DNA of 64,000 nt. Source: Mycolicibacterium tokaiense. Lineage in GTDB: Bacteria > Actinomycetota > Actinomycetes > Mycobacteriales > Mycobacteriaceae. The translations under genes were made by a program, and so were the position numbers. Below the pieces are notes generated by a model. The model ran no database searches, was not told the origin of the DNA, and saw only the letters and a list, made by a program, of their open reading frames with translations. Every line of letters starts with the position of its first letter. The stretch's first letter is position 1. The stretch lies in assembly GCF_010725885.1 (NCBI RefSeq), contig NZ_AP022600.1:3038001-3102000 (forward strand), written 5' to 3'. Positions 35,350 to 43,229 of this stretch are shown here, piece after piece.

Positions 35350-36126
35350 ATGCTCGGAGTCATCGGCGGCAGCGGTTTCTACTCCTTCTTCGGGGACGAC
35401 GCCCGCCCCCTCAGTGTCGACACGCCCTACGGCAGTCCCAGCGCCCCGATCACCGTCGGTTCGGTGGGGGAGCACGAGGTGGCGTTTCTGCCGCGCCACG
35501 GGGTCAACCACGAGTTCTCCCCGCACACCGTGCCCTACCGCGCCAACATGTGGGCGTTGCGGTCCCTGGGGGTGCGGCGGGTGTTCGGTCCCTGTGCGGT
35601 GGGCAGCCTCGATCCGGCGCTGGGCCCCGGCGCCATGGTGGTGCCCGATCAGCTCCTCGACCGCACCAGCGGACGGAAGGCCACGTACTTCGATTCCGGC
35701 GGCATCCACGTGGACTTCGCCGACCCGTACTGCCCCGATCTGCGGGCTGCGGCGGTCGGGCAGCCAGAGGTGGTGGACGGAGGGACCATGGTGGTGATCG
35801 AGGGCCCGCGGTTCTCCACCCGCGCCGAGAGCCGGTGGTACTCCAGCGTCGGGTTCTCGTTGATCAACATGACGGGCTACCCGGAGGCGGTCCTGGCTCG
35901 CGAACTCGAAATGTGTTATGCAGCAATTGCTCTGGTCACCGATCTGGATGCCGGGGTGGAAGCCGGAGCCGGGGTGAAAGCGGTGGACGTGTTCGCCGAG
36001 TTCGAGAAGAACCTGGTGCCGTTCAAGAACCTGGTGCGCCAGGCCATCGAATCGGTGCCCCGGGAGCGCAGCTGCACGCACTGCACCCCGCACGAGGGTG
36101 TGACGCTGCCGATCGACTTGCCATGA
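35350..36126 (+). CDS. S-methyl-5'-thioadenosine phosphorylase-family protein
   Basis: This 258-residue PNP/MTAP phosphorylase cleaves methylthioadenosine (or a related purine nucleoside) with phosphate to adenine and a pentose phosphate, part of methionine salvage. Family motifs are GVIGGSGFYSFF at residues 3-14, the phosphate-binding FLPRHGVNHEFSPH near residue 48, VIEGPRFSTRAES near residue 153, and NMTGYPEAVLARELEMCYA near residue 176. Counterpart of Rv0535. ATG at 35350 is the only start that gives the family N-terminus. The next gene overlaps its stop by four bases. Confidence 0.92.
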   Translation: MLGVIGGSGFYSFFGDDARPLSVDTPYGSPSAPITVGSVGEHEVAFLPRHGVNHEFSPHTVPYRANMWALRSLGVRRVFGPCAVGSLDPALGPGAMVVPDQLLDRTSGRKATYFDSGGIHVDFADPYCPDLRAAAVGQPEVVDGGTMVVIEGPRFSTRAESRWYSSVGFSLINMTGYPEAVLARELEMCYAAIALVTDLDAGVEAGAGVKAVDVFAEFEKNLVPFKNLVRQAIESVPRERSCTHCTPHEGVTLPIDLP

Positions 36127-37151
36127 AGGTATTGCTCACGGGTGCAGCCGGTTTCATCGGAACGCAGATCGCCGCCGCGCTGAGGGCCAAGGGGCATGAG
36201 GTGGTGGGCCTGGATGTGTTGTTGCCGGCGGCGCATCACGACGCGGTGTTGCCCGAGGGTGTGGTCCGCGGCGACGTGGCGGCGCCGGACATCGTGGCCC
36301 ATCTGCTCGACGGGGTGGATGTGGTGTGCCACCAGGCGGCCATGGTGGGCGCCGGGGTGAACGCGGCCGATGCGCCCGCCTACGGCAGGCACAACGACTA
36401 CGCCACCACCGTGCTGCTGGCGCAGATGTATGCCGCCGGCGTGTCCCGGCTGGTGTTGGCCTCGTCCATGGTGGTCTACGGCCAGGGCGGCTTCGAATGC
36501 CCCAAGCACGGCGCGGTGGATCCGCTGCCGCGCCGCCGCGCCGATCTCGATGCCGGGATGTTCGAGCACCGCTGCCCGCTCGGCGACGAACCGGTGCACT
36601 GGACGCTGGTTGATGAAGATGCACCGTTGAAGCCGCGCAGCCTGTACGCCGCCAGCAAGACCGCCCAGGAGCACTACGCGCTGGCCTGGGCCGAGGCATC
36701 GGGTGGCTCGGTGACCGCGCTGCGCTACCACAATGTCTATGGAGCGGGGATGCCGCGCGATACGCCGTACTCGGGCGTGGCGGCCATCTTCCGCTCGGCG
36801 CTCGAGAAGGGCCAGGCTCCCAAGGTGTTCGAAGACGGCGGGCAGATGCGCGATTTCGTGCACGTCAGCGATGTCGCTGCGGCCAACGTGGCTGCCGTCG
36901 AATCACCTGCGCAGGGTTTCTTGGCTGCCAATGTCTGCTCAGGGCAGCCCATTTCGATTCTCGATGTCGCCGGTATCGTGTGCGAGGCCCGAGGTGGGCC
37001 GGCACCCGAGGTCACCGGGCAGTACCGCAGCGGCGACGTCCGCCACATCGTGGCCTCGCCGGAAGGGGCCGCCGCATCCCTGGGCTTCCGGGCGTCGGTG
37101 TCTCCGCAAGAGGGGTTGCGCGACTTCGCGTTCGCGCCGCTGCGGGCATGA
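36123..37151 (+). CDS. galE3: NAD-dependent epimerase/dehydratase (GalE3-like)
   Basis: This 342-residue extended SDR has the NAD loop LTGAAGFIGTQIA at residues 5-17, catalytic SSMVVYG near residue 118, and YAASKTAQEHYALAW, giving an intact YxxxK near residue 178, unlike the GalE2-like protein at 5590. An insert with Cys and His residues (ECPKHGAVDPLPRRR) follows strand 4. It is probably a nucleotide-sugar epimerase or dehydratase, counterpart of Rv0536; the sugar is unknown. It is coupled to the phosphorylase by ATGA. An inverted repeat follows its stop at once. Confidence 0.88.
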   Translation: MKVLLTGAAGFIGTQIAAALRAKGHEVVGLDVLLPAAHHDAVLPEGVVRGDVAAPDIVAHLLDGVDVVCHQAAMVGAGVNAADAPAYGRHNDYATTVLLAQMYAAGVSRLVLASSMVVYGQGGFECPKHGAVDPLPRRRADLDAGMFEHRCPLGDEPVHWTLVDEDAPLKPRSLYAASKTAQEHYALAWAEASGGSVTALRYHNVYGAGMPRDTPYSGVAAIFRSALEKGQAPKVFEDGGQMRDFVHVSDVAAANVAAVESPAQGFLAANVCSGQPISILDVAGIVCEARGGPAPEVTGQYRSGDVRHIVASPEGAAASLGFRASVSPQEGLRDFAFAPLRA

Positions 37152-37213
37152 GGTTGAGATGGACACCAGTCGAGTGTTTTCAGCCGATCTCTCGACTGTT
37201 GTCCAACTCAACC
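37152..37213. repeat. Inverted repeat of the GTTGAGATGGAC family, copy A
   Basis: Arms at 37152-37174 and 37191-37213 pair over 23 bp with two mismatches around a 16-bp loop. The arm begins GGTTGAGATGGACACCAG. It follows the galE3 stop directly and contains the TGA stop of the convergent DUF559 gene, so it sits exactly between two gene ends. It is related to the copies at 7850-7912 and 38093-38156. Confidence 0.8.
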
Positions 37214-38042
37214 CATGCGCTGTGACCGGGCCCGCTTCACCCGCTCGATGATGTCGCGCTGCCGGTGGTCGGCGAGCACCCGGATGATGATCCAGCCGAC
37301 GGACGCCAGGTATTCAGCGCGTGCGATGTCGCTGGTGAAGCTGAAGCGGTCGGTGCGATGATGCTCACCGTCGTATTCGACCGCCACCATCAGCTCCGGC
37401 CAGCCCATGTCGAGGAAGTACCTGCGCCCGTTGGGTCGACGCACCGGTATCTGCGTCCGCGGTACGGGAAATCCGGCATCGATGAGCGTCAGACGCAGCC
37501 TGCTCTCCTGGGGTGATTCGGCGCCGGCATCCACGCGGGCGAGCAGTGCGGGCACGCGCACGAGTCCTCGGATGTGAGGGTGCAGGCGAGAGCTCGAGTA
37601 CCTCGTCAGCCGAGAACCGCGTCGCCCGTGACAGCGCGTCGAGCCTGGCGATCGCCCGGTATTCGGTGTCGCGGCGGGCCAGATCGAACGCAGTGCGAAC
37701 GGGCGTGGTCACGCGCACGCCCCGGCGCACCATCACCTCGGCGTCCAGGAGTCGCTCATTCCTGGTGATGACTCCGCGAGGGGATCGACTGTTGGGCAGG
37801 TTCATCTCAACCGGTGTCCCGGTGTCCACCCACTTCGCACCGTGCAGAGCGGAGGCGGCGAGGCCCGTGATGACGCCTCTGCCCTTCGACCACTTCCATG
37901 CGGCCAGAGTCCGATCTTCCAATGTCACCGGCCCCTTCGCGGTGTACAGATTCGGCAGAAGGCGCTGATAGTCCTGTGCGAGCTGGTATTTGGTCACCTG
38001 CCCGGCGGCCACGGCCTCGCTTCCAACGAAGGGTTTCGGCAT
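37208..38042 (-). pseudogene. Frameshifted DUF559 endonuclease-fold protein with AbiEi-like N-terminus
   Basis: The gene is read in two frames. From 38042 the first part runs SEAVAAGQVTKYQLAQDYQRLLPNLYTAKG, then TRNERLLDAEVMVRRGVRVTTPVRTAFDLARR, a DNA-binding-like N-terminus common in mycobacterial DUF559 proteins. Near 37570-37600 the frame changes, and the expected continuation IRGLVRVPALLARVDAG is in the next frame, followed by the DUF559 nuclease-like fold (ELMVAVEYDGEHHRTD, DIARAEYLASVGW). A single-base indel within the GAGCTCTCGCCTGC stretch explains it. Sequencing error is not excluded. Related proteins are Vsr-like nuclease folds of unknown target. It is flanked on both sides by palindromic repeats. 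Confidence 0.8.
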
Positions 38043-38092
38043 CGCACGACGGTGCCACGATGCTCACGGCTTCGTTGTCCTCCATCCACAGC

Positions 38093-38156
38093 GGGTTGAG
38101 ATGGACGCCAGTCGACAGATGTGGCGGATTCCGTCGACTCCTGTCCACCTCAACCC
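38093..38156. repeat. Inverted repeat of the GTTGAGATGGAC family, copy B
   Basis: Arms at 38093-38116 and 38133-38156 pair over 24 bp with about four mismatches. The left arm begins GGGTTGAGATGGACGCCAG, almost the same as the copy at 37152. It lies between the DUF559 pseudogene start and the end of the SDR gene upstream on the same strand, where it could end SDR transcription. Confidence 0.78.
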
Positions 38157-38172
38157 ACCCGGGTGCAGGTTT

Positions 38173-38949
38173 TCAGCGGCCTGCCAGCAGCCCGCCGTCG
38201 ACGACGATCTCGGCGCCCGTGACGTAGGAGGCGCGATCGGATGCCAGGAACACGATCACCTCGGAGACCTCGACCGCCTGTGCGAAGCGCCGCAGCGGGA
38301 TCTGGGTGTGCAGCAGCGCGGTGGCACCTTCGGGCAGCTGATTGAGTTCCGCGTCCAGCATCGCGGTTTCGATGTAACCGGGATGAACGCTGTTGCAACG
38401 GATTCCGAGCTTGCCGTAGGTGCAGGCCATCGACTTGGACATGGTGGTCACGGCCCCTTTCGAGGCGGTGTAGGCCAGGTACCCCTCGGCGGCGACGATG
38501 CCGAAGATCGATGAGATGTTGATGATCGACGCCGCTCGGCTGCGTTTGAGCAGGGGAAGAGCCGTCTTGGCCCCCAGGAACACACCTGAGGTGTTGATGT
38601 CCAGGGTGCGGCGCCAGGAATCTTCGGTCGACTCCTCGAGTCCGGCCATGTCCAGAATGCCGGCATTGTTGACCAGAACGTCGAGGCACTCGTGCCTGGC
38701 GGCCACGGCGTCGATCACGTTCTGCCACGACGCGGAATCGGTGACGTCCAGGTCATGGGCGTGCACCTCGAGCCCCTTGGACTGCAGTTGTTCGGCCAGA
38801 GTGCCCGCCAGATCGAACTGGACGTCGCCGAAGTGCACGACGGCGCCTTCTTCGGCGAGGCGGCGGACGTGTTCGGCACCCATCCCGCGGGCGCCGCCGG
38901 ATACCAGCGCCACCTTTCCGTCGAGAAGTGGCTGCTGCGAAGTGGTCAC
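38173..38949 (-). CDS. Short-chain dehydrogenase/reductase
   Basis: This 258-residue classical SDR has the cofactor loop VSGGARGMGAEHV at residues 16-28, NNAG near residue 93, catalytic Ser in INISSIFG near residue 142, and YTASK near residue 158, all intact. The C-terminal DGGLLAGR is typical of 3-oxoacyl or hydroxysteroid-type enzymes. It is the third gene of a minus-strand unit with an LLM monooxygenase and flavin reductase, so it probably oxidises an alcohol in the same catabolic route. The substrate is unknown. Confidence 0.9.
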   Translation of the reverse strand: MTTSQQPLLDGKVALVSGGARGMGAEHVRRLAEEGAVVHFGDVQFDLAGTLAEQLQSKGLEVHAHDLDVTDSASWQNVIDAVAARHECLDVLVNNAGILDMAGLEESTEDSWRRTLDINTSGVFLGAKTALPLLKRSRAASIINISSIFGIVAAEGYLAYTASKGAVTTMSKSMACTYGKLGIRCNSVHPGYIETAMLDAELNQLPEGATALLHTQIPLRRFAQAVEVSEVIVFLASDRASYVTGAEIVVDGGLLAGR

Positions 38950-38989
38950 GGTGAGATCTCCTGTGGATCGTGGTGGGTCGTGCGACGGA

Positions 38990-40063
38990 TCAGAGGTGCG
39001 AAACCAGCTCGCTGACCTTGGTTCCGATCAGTTCGAAGCTGCGGCGGTACACCTCGGGATCGTCGGTGTACTCGTGCCCGAACGAGATGAGAGTGCCGAA
39101 GCCACCCACGGCCGCGTGCAGTGCCTCGATCTTGGCGGCAACGGTGTCCGGCGAGCCGACCAGGTGGAAATTGTCGACCATCCACTCCGCCGTCAGGTCT
39201 TCCTTGGCGATGGTGCCGCCCGTCACCAGATCTCCGAGGCCGAGTTCGATGAACGTGGGGATGTTGTAGTTGCCCCACAGGTCGCCCATGGAACCGTTGA
39301 GGTAGGCCTCGCGCGCCTGGTCGTCGGTGTCGGCCACCAGTACATCACGGCAGATGCGCCAGTTCGCCCGGTTGGCGGGGTGGCCGGCCGCGGTGGCCGC
39401 GGTGGCGTAGGTCTCCCAGTGCTGGCGCAGCACGCTCTCGTGCACCTGCTGACTCATCGGGTAGAAGCCGTGCCGGCCTGCGGTGGTCAGGGTGGGTGAC
39501 GTCGCCTGCATGCCGGTCATGATGGCGGGGATCTTCGCCTGGAACGGCTTCAGGTGCGGGCCGTGGATGTCATCGGAGTAGGCCGGCATGTCGACGGTCC
39601 AGAACTCGCCGTCGATGCGGAACGGGCCCTCTTTCTCCCAGATGGCCTGGATGATCTCCAGCGCTTCGACCATCATCTGCGGGTTCTTCTTGCCGGTGTT
39701 GAACAGCTGCGCGTCGCTGGGGAACGCTCCGGGGGCGAAGCCTGCGATGTAGCGGCCTCCGGTCATGTGGTCGAGCCACATGATGCGGTGCGCCAGTGAG
39801 ATCGGGTTGTGGTAGGCGAGTAGATGGGCTGCCGCCCCCAGTCGAATCTGGGAGGTGAGCTGTGCGGCGGCGGCGATCATGAGATCGGGTGCGGGACTGG
39901 GTTCCCCGCCGAGGGTGTAGTGCTCGGCGAAGAACACCTCTTCCCAGCCGTAGTCGTCGGCCCACTTCGTCAAGGTGAGATCCCAGTCGATCACCTGGCG
40001 GACGGTGCGGCGGCCGTGTGAGTAGTCACGGGAATAGGGGATGTTGAACAGTCCGAACTTCAT
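38990..40063 (-). CDS. LLM-class flavin-dependent monooxygenase
   Basis: This 357-residue protein belongs to the bacterial luciferase-like family. It opens with MKFGLFNIPYSRDYS, has the typical EVFFAEHYT and LGAAAHLLAYHNPISLAHRIMWLDHMTGGR regions and a C-terminal GSPDTVAAKIEAL segment. Such enzymes use reduced flavin (FMNH2, or F420 in some mycobacterial members) to oxygenate alkanes, terpenes or amines. The flavin reductase gene overlaps its ATG (ATGA), which argues for the FMNH2-dependent two-component type. Substrate unknown. Confidence 0.9.
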   Translation of the reverse strand: MKFGLFNIPYSRDYSHGRRTVRQVIDWDLTLTKWADDYGWEEVFFAEHYTLGGEPSPAPDLMIAAAAQLTSQIRLGAAAHLLAYHNPISLAHRIMWLDHMTGGRYIAGFAPGAFPSDAQLFNTGKKNPQMMVEALEIIQAIWEKEGPFRIDGEFWTVDMPAYSDDIHGPHLKPFQAKIPAIMTGMQATSPTLTTAGRHGFYPMSQQVHESVLRQHWETYATAATAAGHPANRANWRICRDVLVADTDDQAREAYLNGSMGDLWGNYNIPTFIELGLGDLVTGGTIAKEDLTAEWMVDNFHLVGSPDTVAAKIEALHAAVGGFGTLISFGHEYTDDPEVYRRSFELIGTKVSELVSHL

Positions 40064-40578
40064 GGTGTTCCTTCCTCAGGGTGGGGTGTGGTGGTGCGGT
40101 GAAATCGGGAGCGAAAGAACACGAGCGCAGGCTCGGCGGTGTCGTCGGGTGCGCCACCGATTTCGATGACGTCCGCCATGACGATCCAGTGGTCACCACC
40201 GTCGACGATTCGGTGGGTACGACAGTCCAGCCAGGCGACGGAGTCGGTGAAGACGGGATTACCTGCCCTCGATGTGGTGTATTCGACTGACTCGAAACGG
40301 TTTTCACTGCGAACAGCGAAGCGGCGCGCCAAGCTGTGATGGTGTCCCGCGAGGATGTTCACAGCGAAGGAACCTGTCGGCTCGATCAGGGGCCAGGTGG
40401 TCGACGTCCGCGCGACGGCGAGCGCGATCAGCATCGGATCCAGGGACAGCGACATGAACGACTGCAGCGTCATGCCCACGGGTGTCGCCCCGTGGTGGGC
40501 GGTGACGATGGTCAGGCCGGTGGGGAAGTGGCCGACGGCGCGTTTGAATGCGGCAACATCGCGGGTGGTTGTGGTCAT
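40060..40578 (-). CDS. Flavin reductase, monooxygenase small component
   Basis: This 172-residue protein is a flavin reductase-like domain protein (HpaC/DIM6 family): FKRAVGHFPTGLTIVTAHHGATPVGMTLQSFMSLSLDPMLIALAV in outline, then STTWPLIEPTGSFAVNIL and a C-terminal HRIVDGGDHWIVMADV segment. It supplies reduced FMN to the LLM monooxygenase encoded next. I start at the ATG at 40578; an open frame reaches 40635 but would include the operator and the leader. First gene of the monooxygenase unit; its promoter mirrors that of the divergent permease. Confidence 0.9.
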   Translation of the reverse strand: MTTTTRDVAAFKRAVGHFPTGLTIVTAHHGATPVGMTLQSFMSLSLDPMLIALAVARTSTTWPLIEPTGSFAVNILAGHHHSLARRFAVRSENRFESVEYTTSRAGNPVFTDSVAWLDCRTHRIVDGGDHWIVMADVIEIGGAPDDTAEPALVFFRSRFHRTTTPHPEEGTP

Positions 40579-40604
40579 CGGCTTCACCGTCTCGAGGCGC
40601 AAAT

Positions 40605-40666
40605 TTGAACATCTGTTGAAATACGTGAACATCACGCAACGTAAACCGAGCGGGGTCCGCTGTCAA
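40605..40666 (-). promoter_or_regulatory. Promoter and operator of the monooxygenase operon
   Basis: Read on the minus strand, TTGACA (40661-40666), a 17-bp spacer and TACGTT (40638-40643) form a near-consensus SigA promoter. The predicted start is near 40631. The element TTGAACA-TCT-GTTGAA (40605-40620, plus strand) then lies at about +11 to +26, where a bound repressor would block transcription. The same element recurs inverted at 40811-40826. The 342-bp region 40579-40920 contains no gene that I can see, only this divergent control region. Confidence 0.7.
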
Positions 40667-40765
40667 TGGGAAGTCCGACTTCCGTCGGCCTGACCTGCCG
40701 ATAAACCCTGCAGCGCAGCGCGATCAAAAGAACTGGCCTGCAGATGAGGGTGGTTGACTTTTCTG

Positions 40766-40826
40766 TTGACAGGTGTGGTAGGCGGAGTTACGCTTCCCCC
40801 ACTCCCAGAGTTCAACGTTTGTTCAA
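40766..40826 (+). promoter_or_regulatory. Promoter and operator of the permease gene
   Basis: TTGACA (40766-40771), a 17-bp spacer and TACGCT (40789-40794) make a strong promoter with a predicted start near 40801. TTCAAC-GTT-TGTTCAA (40811-40826) follows at about +11 to +26 and is the reverse complement, apart from the three central bases, of the element in front of the monooxygenase operon. The arrangement is a mirror image of that promoter, so one regulator probably controls both. Confidence 0.7.
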
Positions 40827-40920
40827 ATATTCCGTTGGGCGCCGGACCGTGTCTCCTGGCTCAGGTGAGCCGTCGTAACCACCCCACCCCATGTACTTCT
40901 TTCCCGGAAGGAAGATGAAC

Positions 40921-42429
40921 ATGTCCGAATCGCTTCAAGCCCCGGGGGCATCGAGTCAAGGGCAGCCCCCGCCTGAACAGTTCAAGCGGTCAATCGGCTT
41001 GATCTCCAATTTCTCCCTCGGTTTCACCTACCTTTCGCCGGGTGCGGGAGTTCTCTCCATCTTCGCGCTCGGGCTGGCGACGGCGGGGCCTCCCTCCATC
41101 TGGTGGTTCGTCATCGTTGCCGCCGGGCAGCTGCTGGTCGCGCTGGTCTTCGGAGAAGTGGTGTCGCAGTATCCGATCACCGGAGGGATCTACCCGTGGA
41201 CGAGACGGCTCTGGGGTAGGCGCTATGCGTGGATGGCGGCCTGGATCTATCTGGCGGCCTTGATCGTCACCACCACGTCGGTGGTGCAGTTCGCTATACC
41301 GTTCCTGTCCAATCTGTTTCGGATACCGCCCGGTGCCGGAACCGGCCTGATGATCGCGCTCGGGCTGCTGGCAGTTGCCTTCGTCCTCAACAGCACGGGT
41401 ACCAGAACACTCGCACTGGTCGCGCGAATCGGGTTCTATTGCGAGCTCATCGGGGTGGTGGCGCTGGGTCTGTATCTTCTTGTGTTCGAGCGAAAGAACT
41501 CGTTTGCGATGCTGTTCGACTCCATGGGGGTCGCGGGCTCGGAACCCTACCTGTGGGCGTTCCTGCTCGCCGCGCTGGTGGGCTTGTGGCAGTTCTACGG
41601 ATTCGAGGCGTGTGGCGACGTGGCTGAAGAGGTCAGGGATCCCGAGCGGCGGATTCCGCTGGCCATGATTCTCACCATCGTCATCGGCCTGGTGGCGGCC
41701 GTCATCGCCTACGCCGGTTTCATCCTGGCCGCACCGAATCTCCAGGACATCGTCGACGGCAATGTGGCCGATCCCATCCCGGAGATCGTCCGAGCCAGTA
41801 CCGGTGAGTGGGGCATGACGATGTTGTTGATCGTGGCGGCCACCATCTTCTTGTCGGCGGTGCTCTCGCAACAGGCCGCGCTGAGCCGGTTGCTGTACAG
41901 CTTCGCTCGCGACGACATGCTGCCGGGCAGTCGCTGGTTGTCCAAGCTCCACGAGGAGGTGGGTGGGGCTGGGGCAGTGCCGCGCAACGCGATGGTCGTG
42001 GCGTGCTGCGCCCCGATGGTGATCAGCCTCTGGCTCTACTTCAAGCCCGAGAGCATCGTGGCGGTTACCGCGTTCGCCGTCCTGGGCATCTACGTCTGCT
42101 TCCAGATGGTGGTTCTGGCCGCCCTCCGTCAGCGTCTCAAGGGTTGGCGGCCGGCCGGTCCGTGGTCACTCGGTGGGGCGGGCCTGTTGGTGAACATCGC
42201 AGCACTGATCTACGGGGTTGCCGCGATGGTTCTGCTGGCACTGCCCGGCGACGCGAGTCTGCCGTTAGTCGACCGCTGGATCGTGCTGATCGGACTGACG
42301 GTGGTGCTCGCCGTCGGCGGCGTCTACATGCTCGTGGCGCGGCCGTATGGAAACTCCGACGCACCCGAGGACGATGCGCTGCAGGTGGCCGAACAGTTGC
42401 GCCGGGGGGGCGCCGAGCGGTCGCGTTGA
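40921..42429 (+). CDS. APC-family amino acid/amine permease
   Basis: This 502-residue protein has about 12 transmembrane helices and APC-superfamily features: IGLISNFSLGFTYLSPGAGV in helix 1, YPITGGIYPWTRRLWGRR after helix 2, and the FYGFEACGDVAEEVRDPERRIPLAM segment near residue 225 that marks GABA and amino-acid permeases. It imports an amine or amino acid. The ATG at 40921 has GGAAGG nine bases upstream. Divergence from the monooxygenase genes with shared control suggests it takes up their substrate. A 12-bp-stem terminator follows. Confidence 0.9.
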   Translation: MSESLQAPGASSQGQPPPEQFKRSIGLISNFSLGFTYLSPGAGVLSIFALGLATAGPPSIWWFVIVAAGQLLVALVFGEVVSQYPITGGIYPWTRRLWGRRYAWMAAWIYLAALIVTTTSVVQFAIPFLSNLFRIPPGAGTGLMIALGLLAVAFVLNSTGTRTLALVARIGFYCELIGVVALGLYLLVFERKNSFAMLFDSMGVAGSEPYLWAFLLAALVGLWQFYGFEACGDVAEEVRDPERRIPLAMILTIVIGLVAAVIAYAGFILAAPNLQDIVDGNVADPIPEIVRASTGEWGMTMLLIVAATIFLSAVLSQQAALSRLLYSFARDDMLPGSRWLSKLHEEVGGAGAVPRNAMVVACCAPMVISLWLYFKPESIVAVTAFAVLGIYVCFQMVVLAALRQRLKGWRPAGPWSLGGAGLLVNIAALIYGVAAMVLLALPGDASLPLVDRWIVLIGLTVVLAVGGVYMLVARPYGNSDAPEDDALQVAEQLRRGGAERSR

Positions 42430-42450
42430 CTGTTGTCAAGCTCGGAAAGA

Positions 42451-42486
42451 CTGTCGCCGTGCTCCTTTTCGGGTGCACGGCGACAG
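42451..42486. terminator. Hairpin between convergent permease and TetR genes
   Basis: CTGTCGCCGTGC (42451-42462) pairs perfectly with GCACGGCGACAG (42475-42486) around a 12-base loop that holds TCCTTTTC. The hairpin lies exactly between two convergent stops and can end both transcripts. There is no clear T-run after the stem. Confidence 0.7.
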
Positions 42487-42489
42487 CCG

Positions 42490-43080
42490 TCAGCGGGCCG
42501 CCATGGTGCGGCCGTCGGGGTAGTGCCGCAGAGGGTCGGACCTGATGATCGAGAGGATCACCCGGCGCAGCTCATCGTCGGGAAGATAGGCATCTCCGAC
42601 GATGCGCTGCATCACCGCACCGTCCCAGAGAGCCTCGATCGCCGTCGCGGTGGTGGCGCCGCAATAGGCGGCCACTCCGGACTTCGCCCGCACCGACCAC
42701 TTGCGCACCAACATGCGGTACCGCCTGTCGCGTGCGGCCTCCACGTACAGTTCCCACATCAGGATTGCGGTGTCGCTGTCGTCGGCAAGTGAATCAATAA
42801 GTGCCAGAACGGCATCGGCGAGTTCCTCGTCGTTGCGCGCAGTGCTGAAGCTGTTCTCGTAGGCGACGGAGACCCGCTCGACGTAGAAGGCGAACGAGTC
42901 AAGCAGCAGGTCGTTGAGATCGCGGTAGTGATAGTTCACCGTTCCCAGGGACATGTTGGCAACGGAGCACACGCGTCGATGGGTCACGCTTTTGACGCCC
43001 GTTTCTGCGACCACCTTCAGAGTCGCCTCCATCAAAGCCGCTCTGGTGGCCTCGGATCGATCGTTCTTGGTTCGCCCCAA
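42490..43080 (-). CDS. TetR family transcriptional regulator
   Basis: This 196-residue regulator has the N-terminal HTH (ALMEATLKVVAETGVKSVTHRRVCSVANMSLGTVNYHYRDL in outline, residues 14-55) and an all-helical ligand domain with WELYVEAARDRRYRMLVRKW near residue 110. It is convergent with the permease and is the most likely regulator of the paired TTGAACA-N3-GTTGAA elements at 40605 and 40811, by proximity only. The ligand would then be the permease substrate or a product of the monooxygenase route. Confidence 0.88.
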   Translation of the reverse strand: MGRTKNDRSEATRAALMEATLKVVAETGVKSVTHRRVCSVANMSLGTVNYHYRDLNDLLLDSFAFYVERVSVAYENSFSTARNDEELADAVLALIDSLADDSDTAILMWELYVEAARDRRYRMLVRKWSVRAKSGVAAYCGATTATAIEALWDGAVMQRIVGDAYLPDDELRRVILSIIRSDPLRHYPDGRTMAAR

Positions 43081-43192
43081 CCGACCCCTCCGTCAGATCG
43101 TGATGCGTTGCATCAGTCGGATTCGTCGAGGATAGCGTGTGCGTAGGGCCGCCTTTCCCGCGCAGAAAGGTAGCGACGCCGGGCGGCGATAC

Positions 43193-43223
43193 TTGACAGT
43201 TGTCAACTCAAGGTGGCCATACT
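43193..43223 (+). promoter_or_regulatory. Promoter with TTGACA-GT-TGTCAA palindrome before the nitronate monooxygenase gene
   Basis: TTGACAGTTGTCAA at 43193-43206 is a perfect 6-2-6 palindrome whose left half also reads as a -35 box. CATACT at 43218-43223 can be the -10 (19-bp spacer), which places the transcription start on the GTG at 43230, a probable leaderless message. A repressor at the palindrome would cover the -35. Confidence 0.5.
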
Positions 43224-43229
43224 GATCGG

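Noticed and set aside
35325..35363. Upstream start for the DUF1345 gene at 35363
   Set aside because: It would overlap the start of the divergent MTA phosphorylase gene; the in-frame GTG at 35324 avoids this and keeps the membrane domain.
37152..38156. Composite insertion sequence flanked by inverted repeats
   Set aside because: No transposase and no target-site duplication seen; each flanking element is itself a complete palindrome rather than one terminal repeat.
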